Source: CAVQZA01 sp963718355 (GTDB lineage Bacteria > Actinomycetota > Thermoleophilia > Gaiellales > Gaiellaceae). Taken from it: 64,000 nucleotides of DNA. The stretch's first letter is position 1, and each line of letters begins with the position of its first letter. The stretch lies in assembly GCA_963718355.1 (NCBI GenBank), contig CAVQZA010000020.1, forward strand, positions 124,001 through 188,000, read 5' to 3'. Below are positions 42,209 to 51,179 of this stretch, piece after piece. A program made the position numbers and the translations under genes. Under the pieces are notes generated by a model, which was not told where the DNA came from, ran no database searches, and was given only the letters and a program-made list of their open reading frames with translations.

Positions 42209-43225
42209 ATGCGGAATGGGAGTAGGACGCCGCGCGACAATCGACCGCTAGATGCGACCCTCAGGGGACGGTCCCAAGACGCTGCGGCTTGCTTGTCGCG
42301 AACGGGGACATCCCGCTTCGCCTGGGCGGCCGTTGTGTCTACTGCGGCTAGGTCGTACAAACAATGGACCGACGTCGTGAAGTCTCCACGCTCAAGACTC
42401 GCTTTCTTCGCTCCCCGCGTTTGTTGGAAGCACTTCTTCCTTCCTGAAGAACATCGTGATCGTCAGGAGTACGAAGAATCCGGCTGGTATCCCGCCAACG
42501 CGATCCTCAACTACCTCTACGCGATCCTCGAAGCCGAAGCCCGAATCGCCTGCCTCACTCTCGGCCTCGACCCTGGCCTCGGGATCTGGCACGCCGACTA
42601 CCGCTCCCGCGACTCCCTCGCACTCGACCTCATGGAAGCCAGCCGACCCGACGTCGATCACTACGTCCTTGAGCTGTTACGAACCCGAACGTTCTCGAAG
42701 AAGGACTTCGGCGAGACCAGTCGGGGCATCTGCCGGCTCCTGCCACCGTTCACCTACGAACTCGCGCAAACCGCAAGCCAATGGCGCGACGCCGTCGCAC
42801 CCCACGCGGAACACGTCGCTCGGCTACTCGCGAAGGCACCCGGCTCCCGAGTCGACCAACTGTCGACACCGCTCACAGGAGAGAACCGGAGTAAGCGTGA
42901 AGCCGACCGACTGCAATACGTCGCCGGTCGGCGCGACCCAGTGAAGCCGAGCCCAACCTGCAAAGGCTGCGGAGGTCCTGTTCCCAGGAGCCAGCGCGTC
43001 TACTGCGACCCGTGCTTCGCCCTGATCCGATCGACACCGAAATGCAAGACATGCGGTGGCCCAGTTCGGCACCGAAAACGCGTCTACTGCGAACCCTGCC
43101 TCGCCATCTACCGGGCGGAACTCCCAGGTGGACGCCGAGCCTGCAAGGACTGCCAGAAACGGCGTGCGAGCCTAGCCGCGTTGTCTCGCCTGCTACGTCG
43201 CGCGTCCCGGTCGGATAAAGGCTAG
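42209..43225 (+). CDS. cas1: solo Cas1-like endonuclease with C-terminal zinc-finger modules
   Basis: 338 aa from ATG at 42209 (start uncertain; the first about 35 residues look unconserved and the beta-sandwich N domain may be missing or divergent). The Cas1 catalytic helical domain is clear: PANAILNYLYAILEAEARIA, GLDPGLGIWHADYRSRD, SLALDLMEASRPDVD and LLRTRTFSKKDF. The metal-binding triad Glu110, His128, Asp140 is complete. The C terminus adds two four-Cys modules (Cys251-Cys269 and Cys279-Cys297, CKxCGGPV-x7-VYC-x-PC) and a CKDC motif. No cas2, other cas gene or CRISPR array is in the window. Cas1 integrates DNA during CRISPR adaptation; stand-alone forms act as casposases or have unknown roles. 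Confidence 0.85.
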   Translation: MRNGSRTPRDNRPLDATLRGRSQDAAACLSRTGTSRFAWAAVVSTAARSYKQWTDVVKSPRSRLAFFAPRVCWKHFFLPEEHRDRQEYEESGWYPANAILNYLYAILEAEARIACLTLGLDPGLGIWHADYRSRDSLALDLMEASRPDVDHYVLELLRTRTFSKKDFGETSRGICRLLPPFTYELAQTASQWRDAVAPHAEHVARLLAKAPGSRVDQLSTPLTGENRSKREADRLQYVAGRRDPVKPSPTCKGCGGPVPRSQRVYCDPCFALIRSTPKCKTCGGPVRHRKRVYCEPCLAIYRAELPGGRRACKDCQKRRASLAALSRLLRRASRSDKG

Positions 43226-43244
43226 ATGCGCCGGCGAATGCCCC

Positions 43245-43346
43245 GGCCAGGTGTTACGGCTGCCGCCACGACGGCGGTCTTCGCTACCGGCGAGGGGCCA
43301 GGCGTGACGGCCGCGGCTACGACGGCTGTTTTTGCCACCGGTGCGC
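43245..43346 (+). repeat. two imperfect 51-bp tandem repeats after cas1
   Basis: Units 43245-43295 and 43296-43346 are about three-quarters identical and lie between the convergent cas1 and DUF6325 genes. In one plus frame each would encode PGVTAAATTAVFATG. Too few and too divergent for a CRISPR array. Confidence 0.6.
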
Positions 43347-43390
43347 CGATGACACCGACTCTTCCTACACGTGCTGGTCTGAGTGGCACT

Positions 43391-43849
43391 TCAGTCTCCT
43401 TCGGTCGTAGGTGCTTCGTCGGCCTCGATCGAGGCGATGATCGCCTGGATCGGAATCCGTCCGTTGGCGATCAGTTGGCCGCCCGAACGGCGCGCCGCCG
43501 ATGCAAATGGCGCAGCCCACAGGTTCTCCCAAATCAGAACTCCAGCAGTGCTTCCCGGCTCCATCGCAGCCGCGAGGTGCACGACGTCCTCCTCGGCCAG
43601 GAGCTCCGCCAACTGAGCCTCGAGTGCTTGTAGCTCTCCGAGCTCGGCGACATCGGAAAGCTCCGCGGCGTCGACGGTACCGTCGTCGTTCTTGGTGAGG
43701 ATCAGTACGTCGATCAGGCGAATCGTTCCAGCGTCGACGAGCGCGACCAGCTCCTTCGCCATCTCGCCGGTGAAGTTGCTCGCGCCCGCCGGAAACTCCA
43801 CGACGAGGTAGTCGACGGGGCCGAGCTCGTCCAGAGATGCATCTGTCAT
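43391..43849 (-). CDS. DUF6325 (DUF1269-like) protein
   Basis: 152 aa with AAAGGGAA upstream of the ATG. Family features: GPVDYLVVEFPAGASNFTGEMAKELVALVDAGTIRLIDVLILTKNDDGTVDAAELSD, and a C-terminal helix pair LAEEDVVHLAAAMEPGSTAGVLIWENLWAAPFASAARRSGGQL. The family is frequent in actinobacteria, cytoplasmic, of unknown function. It lies 31 nt after the arylsulfatase on the same strand; I have seen such pairings in actinobacterial genomes. Confidence 0.85.
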   Translation of the reverse strand: MTDASLDELGPVDYLVVEFPAGASNFTGEMAKELVALVDAGTIRLIDVLILTKNDDGTVDAAELSDVAELGELQALEAQLAELLAEEDVVHLAAAMEPGSTAGVLIWENLWAAPFASAARRSGGQLIANGRIPIQAIIASIEADEAPTTEGD

Positions 43850-43880
43850 GATTCGTTCCCTTTCGTTGGCGTGGAAGTGA

Positions 43881-46244
43881 CTACTGGCGGGCCATCGCCA
43901 CGCGCAACCGCTCCTCCGGCGTGATCAGATGGTCGAAGTTCTCGGACGCTTCGTCGATGTCGATCTGCACCCACTCGACCGTCCCGGTGAACACGCTGCC
44001 GGTCGCCGAGTAGTCGTCACTGACCTGAGTGGCCGTGTCCGAGCCGACGTCGGCGGTCTCGTCACCCGAAAAGATCATCGCCACCGTCCCCTCGACGCGG
44101 CCCTCGCCAACTTTGTCGCCGTCGAGGTAGAGCGAGACGCTGCCGCCTTTGGCCAGGCCGCCGCCGTCGTAGGCGAACTCCATCCGCACCTGGTGCTCGC
44201 CGGGGGGAATCGGAGCGTCGCCCTCGACTTTGAAGCGCTGGAGGCCGAGCAGGTTGTAGCAGTACACGGGCTTGCCGTCCTTCGCGTAGAGGCTCCAGCC
44301 GGCGAATGCGCCACCTTGGGCGATGATCACGCCCTCGGCCCCGGCCTCGGGAACCTCGAGCTGGGCGGTGACCGAGTGCGACTTATTCTTGATGTTGATC
44401 AGTGAGTTCTCGCTCAGACGGCTCATCCCGCCGAAGAGGAGCTGCGAGTTGCCTCGAACGAGCTGCGGCCGCCCGGCGAGGTCCGCGTTGAAACGCTCGA
44501 TGCGGCGGTCGTCCAGCGGCAGCACGTTGTACTTCCGCGCCTCCTCCAGCCACAGCTGCTTGAGCTCCTCGAGCTTCTCCGGCTGGTCGGTCGCGAGGTC
44601 GTGCGCCTGGCTCCAGTCGGTTGTGGTGTCGTAGAGCTCCCAGACGTCGTCCTCGAACGGAGGAAGCGCCGTCATGATCCACGGCGTCGAGTGCCTCGTC
44701 ACGGCGGTCCAACCCTCGTGGTAGATGCCGCGGTTGCAGAACATCTCGAAGTACTGGGTCTCGTGGCGCCCAGGTCCGTCGGCGTCGTCGAAGGCGTACA
44801 CCATGCTCACCCCCTCGATCGCTCTCTGGGGGACGCCGTCGACCGTGGCCGGCTCGGGGATGCCCGCCGCCTCGAGGACGGTCGGGGCGACGTCGATGAC
44901 GTGGTGGAACTGAGAGCGGATCTCGCCCTTCGCCTTGATCCCGTTCGGCCAGTGCACGATCGTGCCGTTGCGCGTACCGCCCCAGTGTGAGGCGACCTGC
45001 TTCGTCCACTGGTAGGGGGTGTCCATCGCATGCGCCCAGCCGACGGCGTAGTGGTTGTAGGCCGCGGGGGTGCCGAACTCGTCGATCTTCGAGGCCATGA
45101 ACTCCGGCGTCTCCAGGTGTGCGGCGCCGTTGAAGATGAAGGTCTCGTTGAAAGTGCCGTTGACGGTGCCCTCGGCGCTCGCCCCGTTGTCGCCGATGAT
45201 GTAGTAGACGAGTGTGTCCTCGAGGATGCCCAGGTCTTCGAGCGAGTCCACCAGCCGGCCGATGTGGTGGTCGGTGTGCTCGAAGAAGCCGGCGTAGATC
45301 TCCATCTGCCGGGCGAGCACGGGCTTCAGCTCGTCTGGCGTCTCGTCCCAGGCCGGGATCTCCTCGTGCCGGGCGGTCAGCTCGGTATCCGACGGAACGA
45401 CGCCGAGCTCCTTCTGCCGTTCGAGGATCTCCTCGCGCAGCCCGTCCCAGCCCTGGTCGAAGCGGCCCTTGTACTTGTCCGCCCACTCCAGTGGGACGTG
45501 GTGCGGGGCGTGCGTGGCGCCGGGGGCGAAATAGCAGAAGAACGGCCGGTCCGGCATGAGCGACTTCTGCTGGCGGATCCATTTGATCGCCTTGTCGGTC
45601 ATGTCCTCGGTGAAGTGGTAGCCCTCCTCGGGCGTCTTCTCCGGCTCGACCGGCGTCGTCCCCTCGTACACGGCGGGGTAGTACTGGTTCGTCTCGCCGC
45701 CGATGAAGCCGTAGAAGTAGTCGAACCCGCCGCCTCCGGTCGGCCATGCGTCGAACGGCCCCATCGGGCTCGACTGCCAGACCGGCACCTCGTGGCACTT
45801 ACCGAACTGCGCCGTTGAGTAGCCGTTCAGCCTGAGCGTCTGCGCGAGCGGCGCGCACGTGTTCGGCCGCAGCGAGTTGTAGCCGGGCGCCGAGGTCGCG
45901 AGCTCGGTGATCACACCCATCCCCACCGAGTGGTGGTTGCGGCCGGTCAGCAGTGCGGCGCGCGTCGGGGCACAGAGCGCCGTGGTGTGGAAGCGGCTGA
46001 GCTTGAGCCCGGCGGCAGACAGGCGCTCGGCCGTGGGCGTCGCGCAGGGCCCGCCGAACGCGCTCGACGCGGCGAAGCCGACGTCGTCGAGCAGGACGAT
46101 CAGGACGTTAGGCGCCCCCGCGGGCGGCCGAAGCGACTCGATCGGCGGGAACTTCGCCGCCGGGTCCTTCGCGTCGAAAGGAAGTTCCCCCTCATAGGGC
46201 CGATCCGGGATGGGCAGATGGTCGCGGGAGATCTCGTCACTCAT
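43881..46244 (-). CDS. arylsulfatase (type I, formylglycine-dependent)
   Basis: 787 aa. The sulfatase signature LCAPTRAALLTGR places Cys91 for conversion to formylglycine. Metal ligands begin with LLDDVG (Asp53, Asp54); a later ligand pair is IIGDNGAS. GKCHEVPVW is a usual GKWHxG-type segment changed in its Trp. No signal peptide is evident, so it is probably cytoplasmic, like Pseudomonas AtsA. The C-terminal about 250 residues form the beta-rich domain. It hydrolyses sulfate esters; activity needs a formylglycine-generating enzyme, not found here. Confidence 0.92.
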   Translation of the reverse strand: MSDEISRDHLPIPDRPYEGELPFDAKDPAAKFPPIESLRPPAGAPNVLIVLLDDVGFAASSAFGGPCATPTAERLSAAGLKLSRFHTTALCAPTRAALLTGRNHHSVGMGVITELATSAPGYNSLRPNTCAPLAQTLRLNGYSTAQFGKCHEVPVWQSSPMGPFDAWPTGGGGFDYFYGFIGGETNQYYPAVYEGTTPVEPEKTPEEGYHFTEDMTDKAIKWIRQQKSLMPDRPFFCYFAPGATHAPHHVPLEWADKYKGRFDQGWDGLREEILERQKELGVVPSDTELTARHEEIPAWDETPDELKPVLARQMEIYAGFFEHTDHHIGRLVDSLEDLGILEDTLVYYIIGDNGASAEGTVNGTFNETFIFNGAAHLETPEFMASKIDEFGTPAAYNHYAVGWAHAMDTPYQWTKQVASHWGGTRNGTIVHWPNGIKAKGEIRSQFHHVIDVAPTVLEAAGIPEPATVDGVPQRAIEGVSMVYAFDDADGPGRHETQYFEMFCNRGIYHEGWTAVTRHSTPWIMTALPPFEDDVWELYDTTTDWSQAHDLATDQPEKLEELKQLWLEEARKYNVLPLDDRRIERFNADLAGRPQLVRGNSQLLFGGMSRLSENSLINIKNKSHSVTAQLEVPEAGAEGVIIAQGGAFAGWSLYAKDGKPVYCYNLLGLQRFKVEGDAPIPPGEHQVRMEFAYDGGGLAKGGSVSLYLDGDKVGEGRVEGTVAMIFSGDETADVGSDTATQVSDDYSATGSVFTGTVEWVQIDIDEASENFDHLITPEERLRVAMARQ

Positions 46245-46508
46245 CGATCCGTCCTCTCCAATGTCGTGTTGGACACCAGCTCGGCGCTCGTGTCCACATT
46301 ACGTCGTTACCTCGGCGAAGTGGTAGTCCGCTGCGAGCATCGTTACTCCTTTCGGTCTAACCCCAGCGGCCATCGGCCAGCGTGTGTCTGTGGCGGCGAT
46401 CTTTTCGAGCTCGACGCGGAGTGCGACGAACTGGGCCTCCTCGATCGTTGTGACGACGACCGGAGTAAGGATGCGAATGCCCTGCTGGCTCACGCCCGCA
46501 TGGCCCGA

Positions 46509-46835
46509 CTAGGGGAGTCGTTCGCGCAGTCGGTTGGCGAGTTCGTTGGCTGCGTCGAGGACGGGGTTCGCGCTCCAGTTGTCGATCCGGGCTGCGGCGT
46601 AAACGGGATGGATGGCCGCGACGCCGCTGGCTCGTTCCTCGACGGGCTCGTCGCCGGGACGTGCGATGAGGAATACATCTCTGGTCTCGAGCTCGCCTTG
46701 GAACGTGGCGCTCAGTTGTTCCCACTCGAACCGCTCACCCTCTTCCCACCGTTCCCAGGTGGCGATCCGCTCGAGCAGATCAGGGTCGCTGAACAGATTG
46801 TTCAAGTAGCCGTTTGCATCGAAGTGCGGAATCAC
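46509..46835 (-). CDS. hypothetical protein
   Basis: 108 aa from GTG at 46835, whose codon overlaps the stop of a 34-aa upstream frame. Visible features: acidic, with VIPHFDANGYLNNLFSDPDLLERIATWERWEEGERFEWEQL and a C-terminal helix NPVLDAANELANRLRERL. No family recognised. Bases 46245-46508 hold no gene I can support. Confidence 0.5.
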   Translation of the reverse strand: MIPHFDANGYLNNLFSDPDLLERIATWERWEEGERFEWEQLSATFQGELETRDVFLIARPGDEPVEERASGVAAIHPVYAAARIDNWSANPVLDAANELANRLRERLP

Positions 46836-46936
46836 GTTGGAGGGTACTCCTCGTGACCGAACTCGAGCACGGGCCAATCTGTGCTCGCACACGGTGTACT
46901 GGCTTCCAGCCGGGCCATGAGCTCGCGCGTCGTCAT
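46832..46936 (-). CDS. 34-aa upstream ORF coupled to the 108-aa gene
   Basis: ATG at 46936 to TGA at 46832-46834, overlapping the next gene's GTG. The product starts MTTRELMARLEAS and ends LEFGHEEYPPT. Coupling suggests a leader or small partner protein. Weak support. Confidence 0.3.
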   Translation of the reverse strand: MTTRELMARLEASTPCASTDWPVLEFGHEEYPPT

Positions 46937-47411
46937 GGTGCGATGCCACGGTCGGTGTTGAAGCTGAAGCCACGCGCGACGGAGATCGCGGCCGTGATCG
47001 CCGATGTAATTCCCGCCCGGGATGGCGCGTATGCGCCGGCGCGTTGAGGCGGCGTCGTTAGTGGCGGCGCAGTTCGAGTTGGCGATGGTGCTCGTTGGAG
47101 TGTGAGGCGCCGTACTCGGCCATGGGTCTGGCCTTCCTGCTTCCGCCACATGTTGCGGGTGAAGTCGAGCCATTCGCCGAAAGTCATGGTGGAGCCCGTT
47201 TCGATCCCTTGAGGCCCACTTGTTCTGTCAGCGTGTGCTGCGCGAATCGTGCGGCCTCTGATAGTTGGCAGGCCGCACTGCCAGTTTGGAGTTACTCAAC
47301 TCTAAGTTTCGTCATGCGATGCAACACGTCGATCCCCGAAGCGGCGGCTAGCCCCTTCATTAGGCTCTGCTGCACCCACGCGTCGAGCATCTTCGGGGCC
47401 GGGACCTTGTC
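46937..47411. other. stretch without a supported gene
   Basis: Several overlapping open frames exist on both strands, none with conserved motifs or a good ribosome binding site. The best is a minus frame beginning MTFGEWLDFTRNMWRK at 47187, which I could not confirm. Confidence 0.4.
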
Positions 47412-47693
47412 TCACCGAAGCGGGCGCACTGGACGCAGCGTTCTCCGCAGAGGTACGAGTCGACATGTGACGTCGATGCTCAGAGCCGAAGCTACAGCGG
47501 ACTCTTCGAGTTGACCTCGTAATCGATGATCTGTCAGTGACGAGTGGAGATAGTCGTCGTCCAGGAGCTTGAGGATGCGCCACCGATGTTGAGGGTCAGC
47601 GATGAAGACGAACTGGCGAACACCGCTGACCTCTTCCGTGTCGATGGGGATACCTCGCTCCTCTGCGAACGCGATGAGCCTGTCGGTCGTCAT
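47412..47693 (-). CDS. hypothetical protein
   Basis: 93 aa from ATG at 47693. The N-terminal half looks like an alpha/beta domain (TTDRLIAFAEERGIPIDTEEVSGVRQFVFIADPQHRWRILKLLDDDYLHSSLT); the C terminus is Arg-rich. No family recognised. The reverse strand is also partly open. Confidence 0.45.
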   Translation of the reverse strand: MTTDRLIAFAEERGIPIDTEEVSGVRQFVFIADPQHRWRILKLLDDDYLHSSLTDHRLRGQLEESAVASALSIDVTCRLVPLRRTLRPVRPLR

Positions 47694-47934
47694 GGCTGCG
47701 GCGTAGGCAGGACTGGCCGCCATCTTCTCGGACGTGTCGCGGCGATGCTCGCAGCCCCTGCCGACTGGGGCGTCCGTTATTGCTGGAGTTGTAAGGGCGA
47801 AATCAGGTGGTCGCGACCGACAGAGGAGTAGGAGCGCCCGGGGTGATACCGAAACGGGAAGGCCTTTGAACGGCGAACGTGCTCAGCTACGCAGACAGCC
47901 CTGCCGGTCAGGCCACCGCGCATTCGCGGAACGG

Positions 47935-48117
47935 CTACGTCTGCATCTTTCGGAGGATCACGATCGGCGGGTCGGACTGATCGTCGACTGATTCAACGAG
48001 GTAACGGTCAGCGCCGTACCGCTCGAGCGTGCCCTCCACGATCGGTACGTCGCGGTCGACGGAGACAGGAAGCGGCAGCGGGAATGCACCGACGAACTGG
48101 AAGCTGTAGCGAATCAC
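47935..48117 (-). CDS. 60-aa protein, paralogue of 53638-53820
   Basis: The product (MIRYSFQFVGAFPLPLP..., ...LVESVDDQSDPPIVILRK) matches the protein encoded at 53638 along its whole length, with the shared pattern MIRY-x-F-x-FVG and LVESVD-x3-DPP-x2-ILRK. Conservation of two divergent copies in one island supports that both are real. Unknown function; the other copy follows a pilin gene. Confidence 0.65.
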   Translation of the reverse strand: MIRYSFQFVGAFPLPLPVSVDRDVPIVEGTLERYGADRYLVESVDDQSDPPIVILRKMQT

Positions 48118-48216
48118 TCGGCCTGGTCTATAAGGGTGCAGAGTCGGATCCAGGATCGCCCCCGCCGTCAGCTCGCAGTCTCGGAGTAAGCGGCTGACGT
48201 CTAGGTGAAGCGGTTA

Positions 48217-48245
48217 CGGGGAGCCGCGCCGCCCGTGGCTCCCCG
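48217..48245. terminator. 9-bp hairpin overlapping the 40-bp repeat
   Basis: CGGGGAGCC / GGCTCCCCG with an 11-nt loop. The arm sequence resembles that of the large hairpin at 53864, which follows the paralogous 60-aa gene. Confidence 0.55.
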
Positions 48246-48276
48246 CATTTCGGATCGGAGTGCTGAAAGACCGTCT
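48237..48276 (+). repeat. 40-bp exact repeat, copy 2
   Basis: Identical to 35906-35945. Its first bases form the right arm of the hairpin at 48217. Confidence 0.85.
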
Positions 48277-48921
48277 TCGCTTGGGAAGTGGTGTGACAGC
48301 CTCGCCTCGGATCTGTACCGCTATCGCAACGTGGTCGATCGCGGGGCAAGACGCCCTAGGCCTTCGATTGGGACGGCCTCGACCGTCGGGCGCATACCGT
48401 TTCCGGTGAGCGTTGGAGATCGCTTGGGTCATTGCGAGCCACGAGCGCTTCTGGAAGGTGTTCCACGGTTACGAGGTAGTACGTGACGATTACCCTCGTG
48501 ATCGGGACCCGCATATGCGCATCTACACAGTCGTTCACGTCGGGCGCCCCGAGGAAGACCGAGGTTCGGGTTGGGTTTGATGTTCTTAGCGACGTCAGGC
48601 CCTCAAAACACTCCGGGCTGATTGCCTCGTCGTCCAACGCGACCGAACAGTTGCGGAGTTCGACGACTAGAGCGCGAAACGCCGCGGCCACCCCCGAACG
48701 CCCCGCGCAAGGAAACTATGTGCGACAGCAGCGTCAGCCTGCGGATCAGCGATCTCCGCTTTCGCGGCGCTCGATGCTCCAACGGCGATGGGTGGGAGAA
48801 TCACTGCTCGGGATCGGGCGCTGAACAAAGACGCCGAGCCGGTTATCGGGCGCTCGTCAAGGCCAAGGAAGCGTGGCGATGGCTCTCGCGCAGCTAGCCA
48901 CGCCGCCCTTCCTGGGTGGGC
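48277..48921. other. stretch without a supported gene
   Basis: Frames are open on both strands (for example minus 48356-48691), but none shows recognisable motifs or a convincing start. Probably decayed or non-coding. Confidence 0.4.
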
Positions 48922-50160
48922 TTAGTCGGAGCCCTCCTTCCGATTCCCGTTTCCCTCGCCGTTTCCGTTTCCGTTCCCGTTGTGGTGTCCGTGTCCGTGT
49001 TTGTGGTGTTTGGTTGGGGCGGGGCAGCCGGCGGAGGTCTGGATAAGGTCGCCGTGGTGGAGGTGCTGAGCAACGCTATTGGCATTGACGGTGATCGGTA
49101 CCCATCGCCCAGAGTCGGTCTTGTGGCAGAGCGTCACCTTTGTGTTGGGCGGCGGCGGGTTCGTTGCGGCGCAACTGGTGGCGGTCTGGATTGCAGTTGC
49201 GGTGCTTGTGTTGCCGCCGGCCTTGACGGTCCAACTTAGCGTGGTGCCGTTCGGGATTCCTTTGACGGTGAACGCAGCCTGGGTCTTGCCGGGTTGGAAG
49301 GTGGTGGTCTGACCGCGATTCGTCGGTGAGGGCGAGAAGAAGTTGTCGCCTCCGACTGGCTTGGTCTGTGTAGTTGCGTTTGCGTTGTTGTAGCCGAAGG
49401 TCGCGTCATAGTTTCCCTGGTTCAGGGTTACGCATTGGACGAACACGGCGATCGGCTTCACCACTGGGGCGGGAGGGGTGCAGGAGCGGTTGCCTGTGCT
49501 AGCAATCGCGGTTCGGGTCACACCGCCAAAGGCGACCGTCCAGGCAAGGCTCGTTGTGAGTGGTATCGCGGTGACAGTGAACGCCGCATGGTGGAGACCC
49601 GGCTGGAAGCTGGTGGTCTGGCCGCGGTCGATCGGTAGCGGCGAGAAGAAGTTGTTGGTTCCGACCGGGATCGTCTGTGCGGAGGTGTTGTCGTTTGCGT
49701 AGGCGAAGGTCGCGTCGTAGCCCGTCGCGTGCTTCGTCACGCAGTCGACGTAGACGTGGATCGCGCCGCTCAAAGCGGGTACGCATGCCTTCCCGGATGA
49801 GCTGACGTTCACCGACTCGGTGTGCCCGTTGACCGTCACCGTCCACGTGAGCTTCGCCGCGGTCGGGACCGCAGCGACGGTGAAGGCGTTGTGGACGGTG
49901 CCGGGCTGGAACACGGTCGTCTGGCCACGGTCGATGGGTGGCGGAGTGAAGTAGTTGTCGGTCCCGACCACGATCGTCTTTGCCGTCGAGTCGTCGTTCC
50001 TGTATCCGAACGTTGCGGAGTAGCTGCCCGAACCCTGGGTAACGCAGTCAAGGAACGGGTGAACGCCTGCTTGGGTGCCGTGAGTCCCAGCCAACGCGTT
50101 CGGGGCAAATGCGCCCAACGCAAGTAGGAATCCGGCCACTAGCGCGATTCGGTTTCGCAT
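48922..50160 (-). CDS. secreted three-repeat protein, paralogue of 60054-61838
   Basis: 412 aa from ATG at 50160 (GAGGAGG upstream). Signal peptide MRNRIALVAGFLLALGAFAPNALAG. Three repeats of about 100 residues follow, each with (D/Q)CVT, YDATF(A/G)Y-N-N, D(N)NFFSP-P-DRGQTT-FQPG, AFTV-IP and L-WTV, with one Cys at the start and usually one at the end, probably an immunoglobulin-like fold. A C-terminal module (KVTLCHKTDSGRWVPITVNANSVAQHLHHGD) and a His/Gly/Asn-rich tail end the protein. It is secreted and lies within the island; box A lies 81 nt upstream. Confidence 0.85.
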   Translation of the reverse strand: MRNRIALVAGFLLALGAFAPNALAGTHGTQAGVHPFLDCVTQGSGSYSATFGYRNDDSTAKTIVVGTDNYFTPPPIDRGQTTVFQPGTVHNAFTVAAVPTAAKLTWTVTVNGHTESVNVSSSGKACVPALSGAIHVYVDCVTKHATGYDATFAYANDNTSAQTIPVGTNNFFSPLPIDRGQTTSFQPGLHHAAFTVTAIPLTTSLAWTVAFGGVTRTAIASTGNRSCTPPAPVVKPIAVFVQCVTLNQGNYDATFGYNNANATTQTKPVGGDNFFSPSPTNRGQTTTFQPGKTQAAFTVKGIPNGTTLSWTVKAGGNTSTATAIQTATSCAATNPPPPNTKVTLCHKTDSGRWVPITVNANSVAQHLHHGDLIQTSAGCPAPTKHHKHGHGHHNGNGNGNGEGNGNRKEGSD

Positions 50161-50240
50161 GCTCGCCTCCTCAGGAGGATCGAATGCCACAGGAAAGACG
50201 GCCTTGGCCTGCAGTTAGACCGCAATCGTCCGCGGTTCGC

Positions 50241-50284
50241 GTAACGCCATCGTCCCGGCGGTGTAACTCGGAGGTAAAACGCAG
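50241..50284. promoter_or_regulatory. box A: four 11-bp direct repeats upstream of the three-repeat gene
   Basis: GTAACGCCATC, GTCCCGGCGGT, GTAACTCGGAG and GTAAAACGCAG follow each other without gaps. The same GTAA-GTCC-GTAA-GTAA order occurs at 61910 and 63063, and as GTAA-GTTC-GTAA-GTAA at 50682. Tandem 11-bp spacing is what dimers of OmpR/PhoB-type regulators bind. Confidence 0.7.
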
Positions 50285-50510
50285 GGCCAAGGCGGATTAG
50301 TCGCGGCGGGTTGCACGCGGCCGGAGTCACGCGACGGCGTGCGCGGTCGTTCGGTCTGCGGCTTAGACCCGTCTTCTGCCCAAATTCGCTGAGGCCCCCG
50401 ATTGGTGGATACGGATAGCGCTGGCGCGATGTCCGGTCGACGTTGTCGTTTTCATAGGTGTCGCGACGCCCGCCCGCTCTGCTCGTTCGCTGTCAAGGAC
50501 CCCGAAATGA

Positions 50511-50645
50511 GGAAGACCGCATCAGTAGATGCGGTCTTCCAGAGGAAGGAGTAGGTAGCGCGCGGGCGTCGGCTTCTGCGGCAAAGCCGACCACCGCGCA
50601 AGTTTACGCAACCCCGAGCGCCGGGGAACGATAGGGCCCCCGCCG
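50511..50645 (-). ncRNA. candidate small RNA ending in a 13-bp hairpin
   Basis: GGAAGACCGCATC / GATGCGGTCTTCC with loop AGTA (50511-50540) is a perfect hairpin, followed on the minus strand by TCATTTC. Box B lies at 50682-50725 in the same orientation that boxes A, C and D have to their genes, so a transcript would start near 50645 and be about 130 nt long. The start is estimated from the box spacing, not seen directly. Confidence 0.35.
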
Positions 50646-50681
50646 CCGTCTCCTCCCGTCGATTGACCGTCGTGCAATAAC

Positions 50682-50725
50682 GTAAGGCGCTCGTTCCCCG
50701 AGCGTAAGAGCAACGTAAAGACGGT
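50682..50725. promoter_or_regulatory. box B: four 11-bp direct repeats
   Basis: GTAAGGCGCTC, GTTCCCCGAGC, GTAAGAGCAAC and GTAAAGACGGT without gaps; same architecture as boxes A, C and D. Confidence 0.65.
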
Positions 50726-51179
50726 CACCATCGTCGCGGAGCCTTTACGACCGCCTTACGCGGGTTTCGCAGTGGCGTTTACTTCCTACGCAACACTTTG
50801 CTGGGAGAGGCTCAAACCTCTTCCAGGCGCGGCGGCGGAGTGGTGCGGCCCACTCGCGCCGCGCGCCGTGGCTGTTCCGTCACAGACCGCGTCCGGTTAG
50901 CTGGCTTGCTCGTTCGCTGCGAGCTCGGCGAGTCGCTGGTGGTAGCCGCGCAAGAAGGCGGGTTGGAGGTCGGATCGGAACCGGCTTCGAAGGCTGCGCC
51001 GTCGAACGTCCCGGAGGCCCAGAGGCGCTACGTCGTAGCCCTCGCGGTAGGCCGAGACTTGTTCACCGTGGAGATTGGTAGGGAGCGGGGGCACCGTGGG
51101 CGATATCGGCAACGCCACGGCCCTGCCTGACGGCTCCGTTGAGGGGTTAGGTGAGTAGCGGGAAGCGGCGACGAATGGG

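Larger units (their letters stand above)
50285..51179. other. long intergenic region with regulatory repeats and an sRNA candidate
   Basis: No convincing protein gene. It contains box B, two further minus-oriented GTAA half-sites at 50745-50759, the 13-bp hairpin at 50511-50540, and many GTAA/TTAC motifs. A 69-codon minus frame (50522-50731) ends in the hairpin but has no clear ribosome binding site. Confidence 0.5.

Noticed and set aside
43245..43346. Mini CRISPR array next to cas1
   Set aside because: Two contiguous 51-bp units with about 75% identity and no spacer; a simple tandem duplication.
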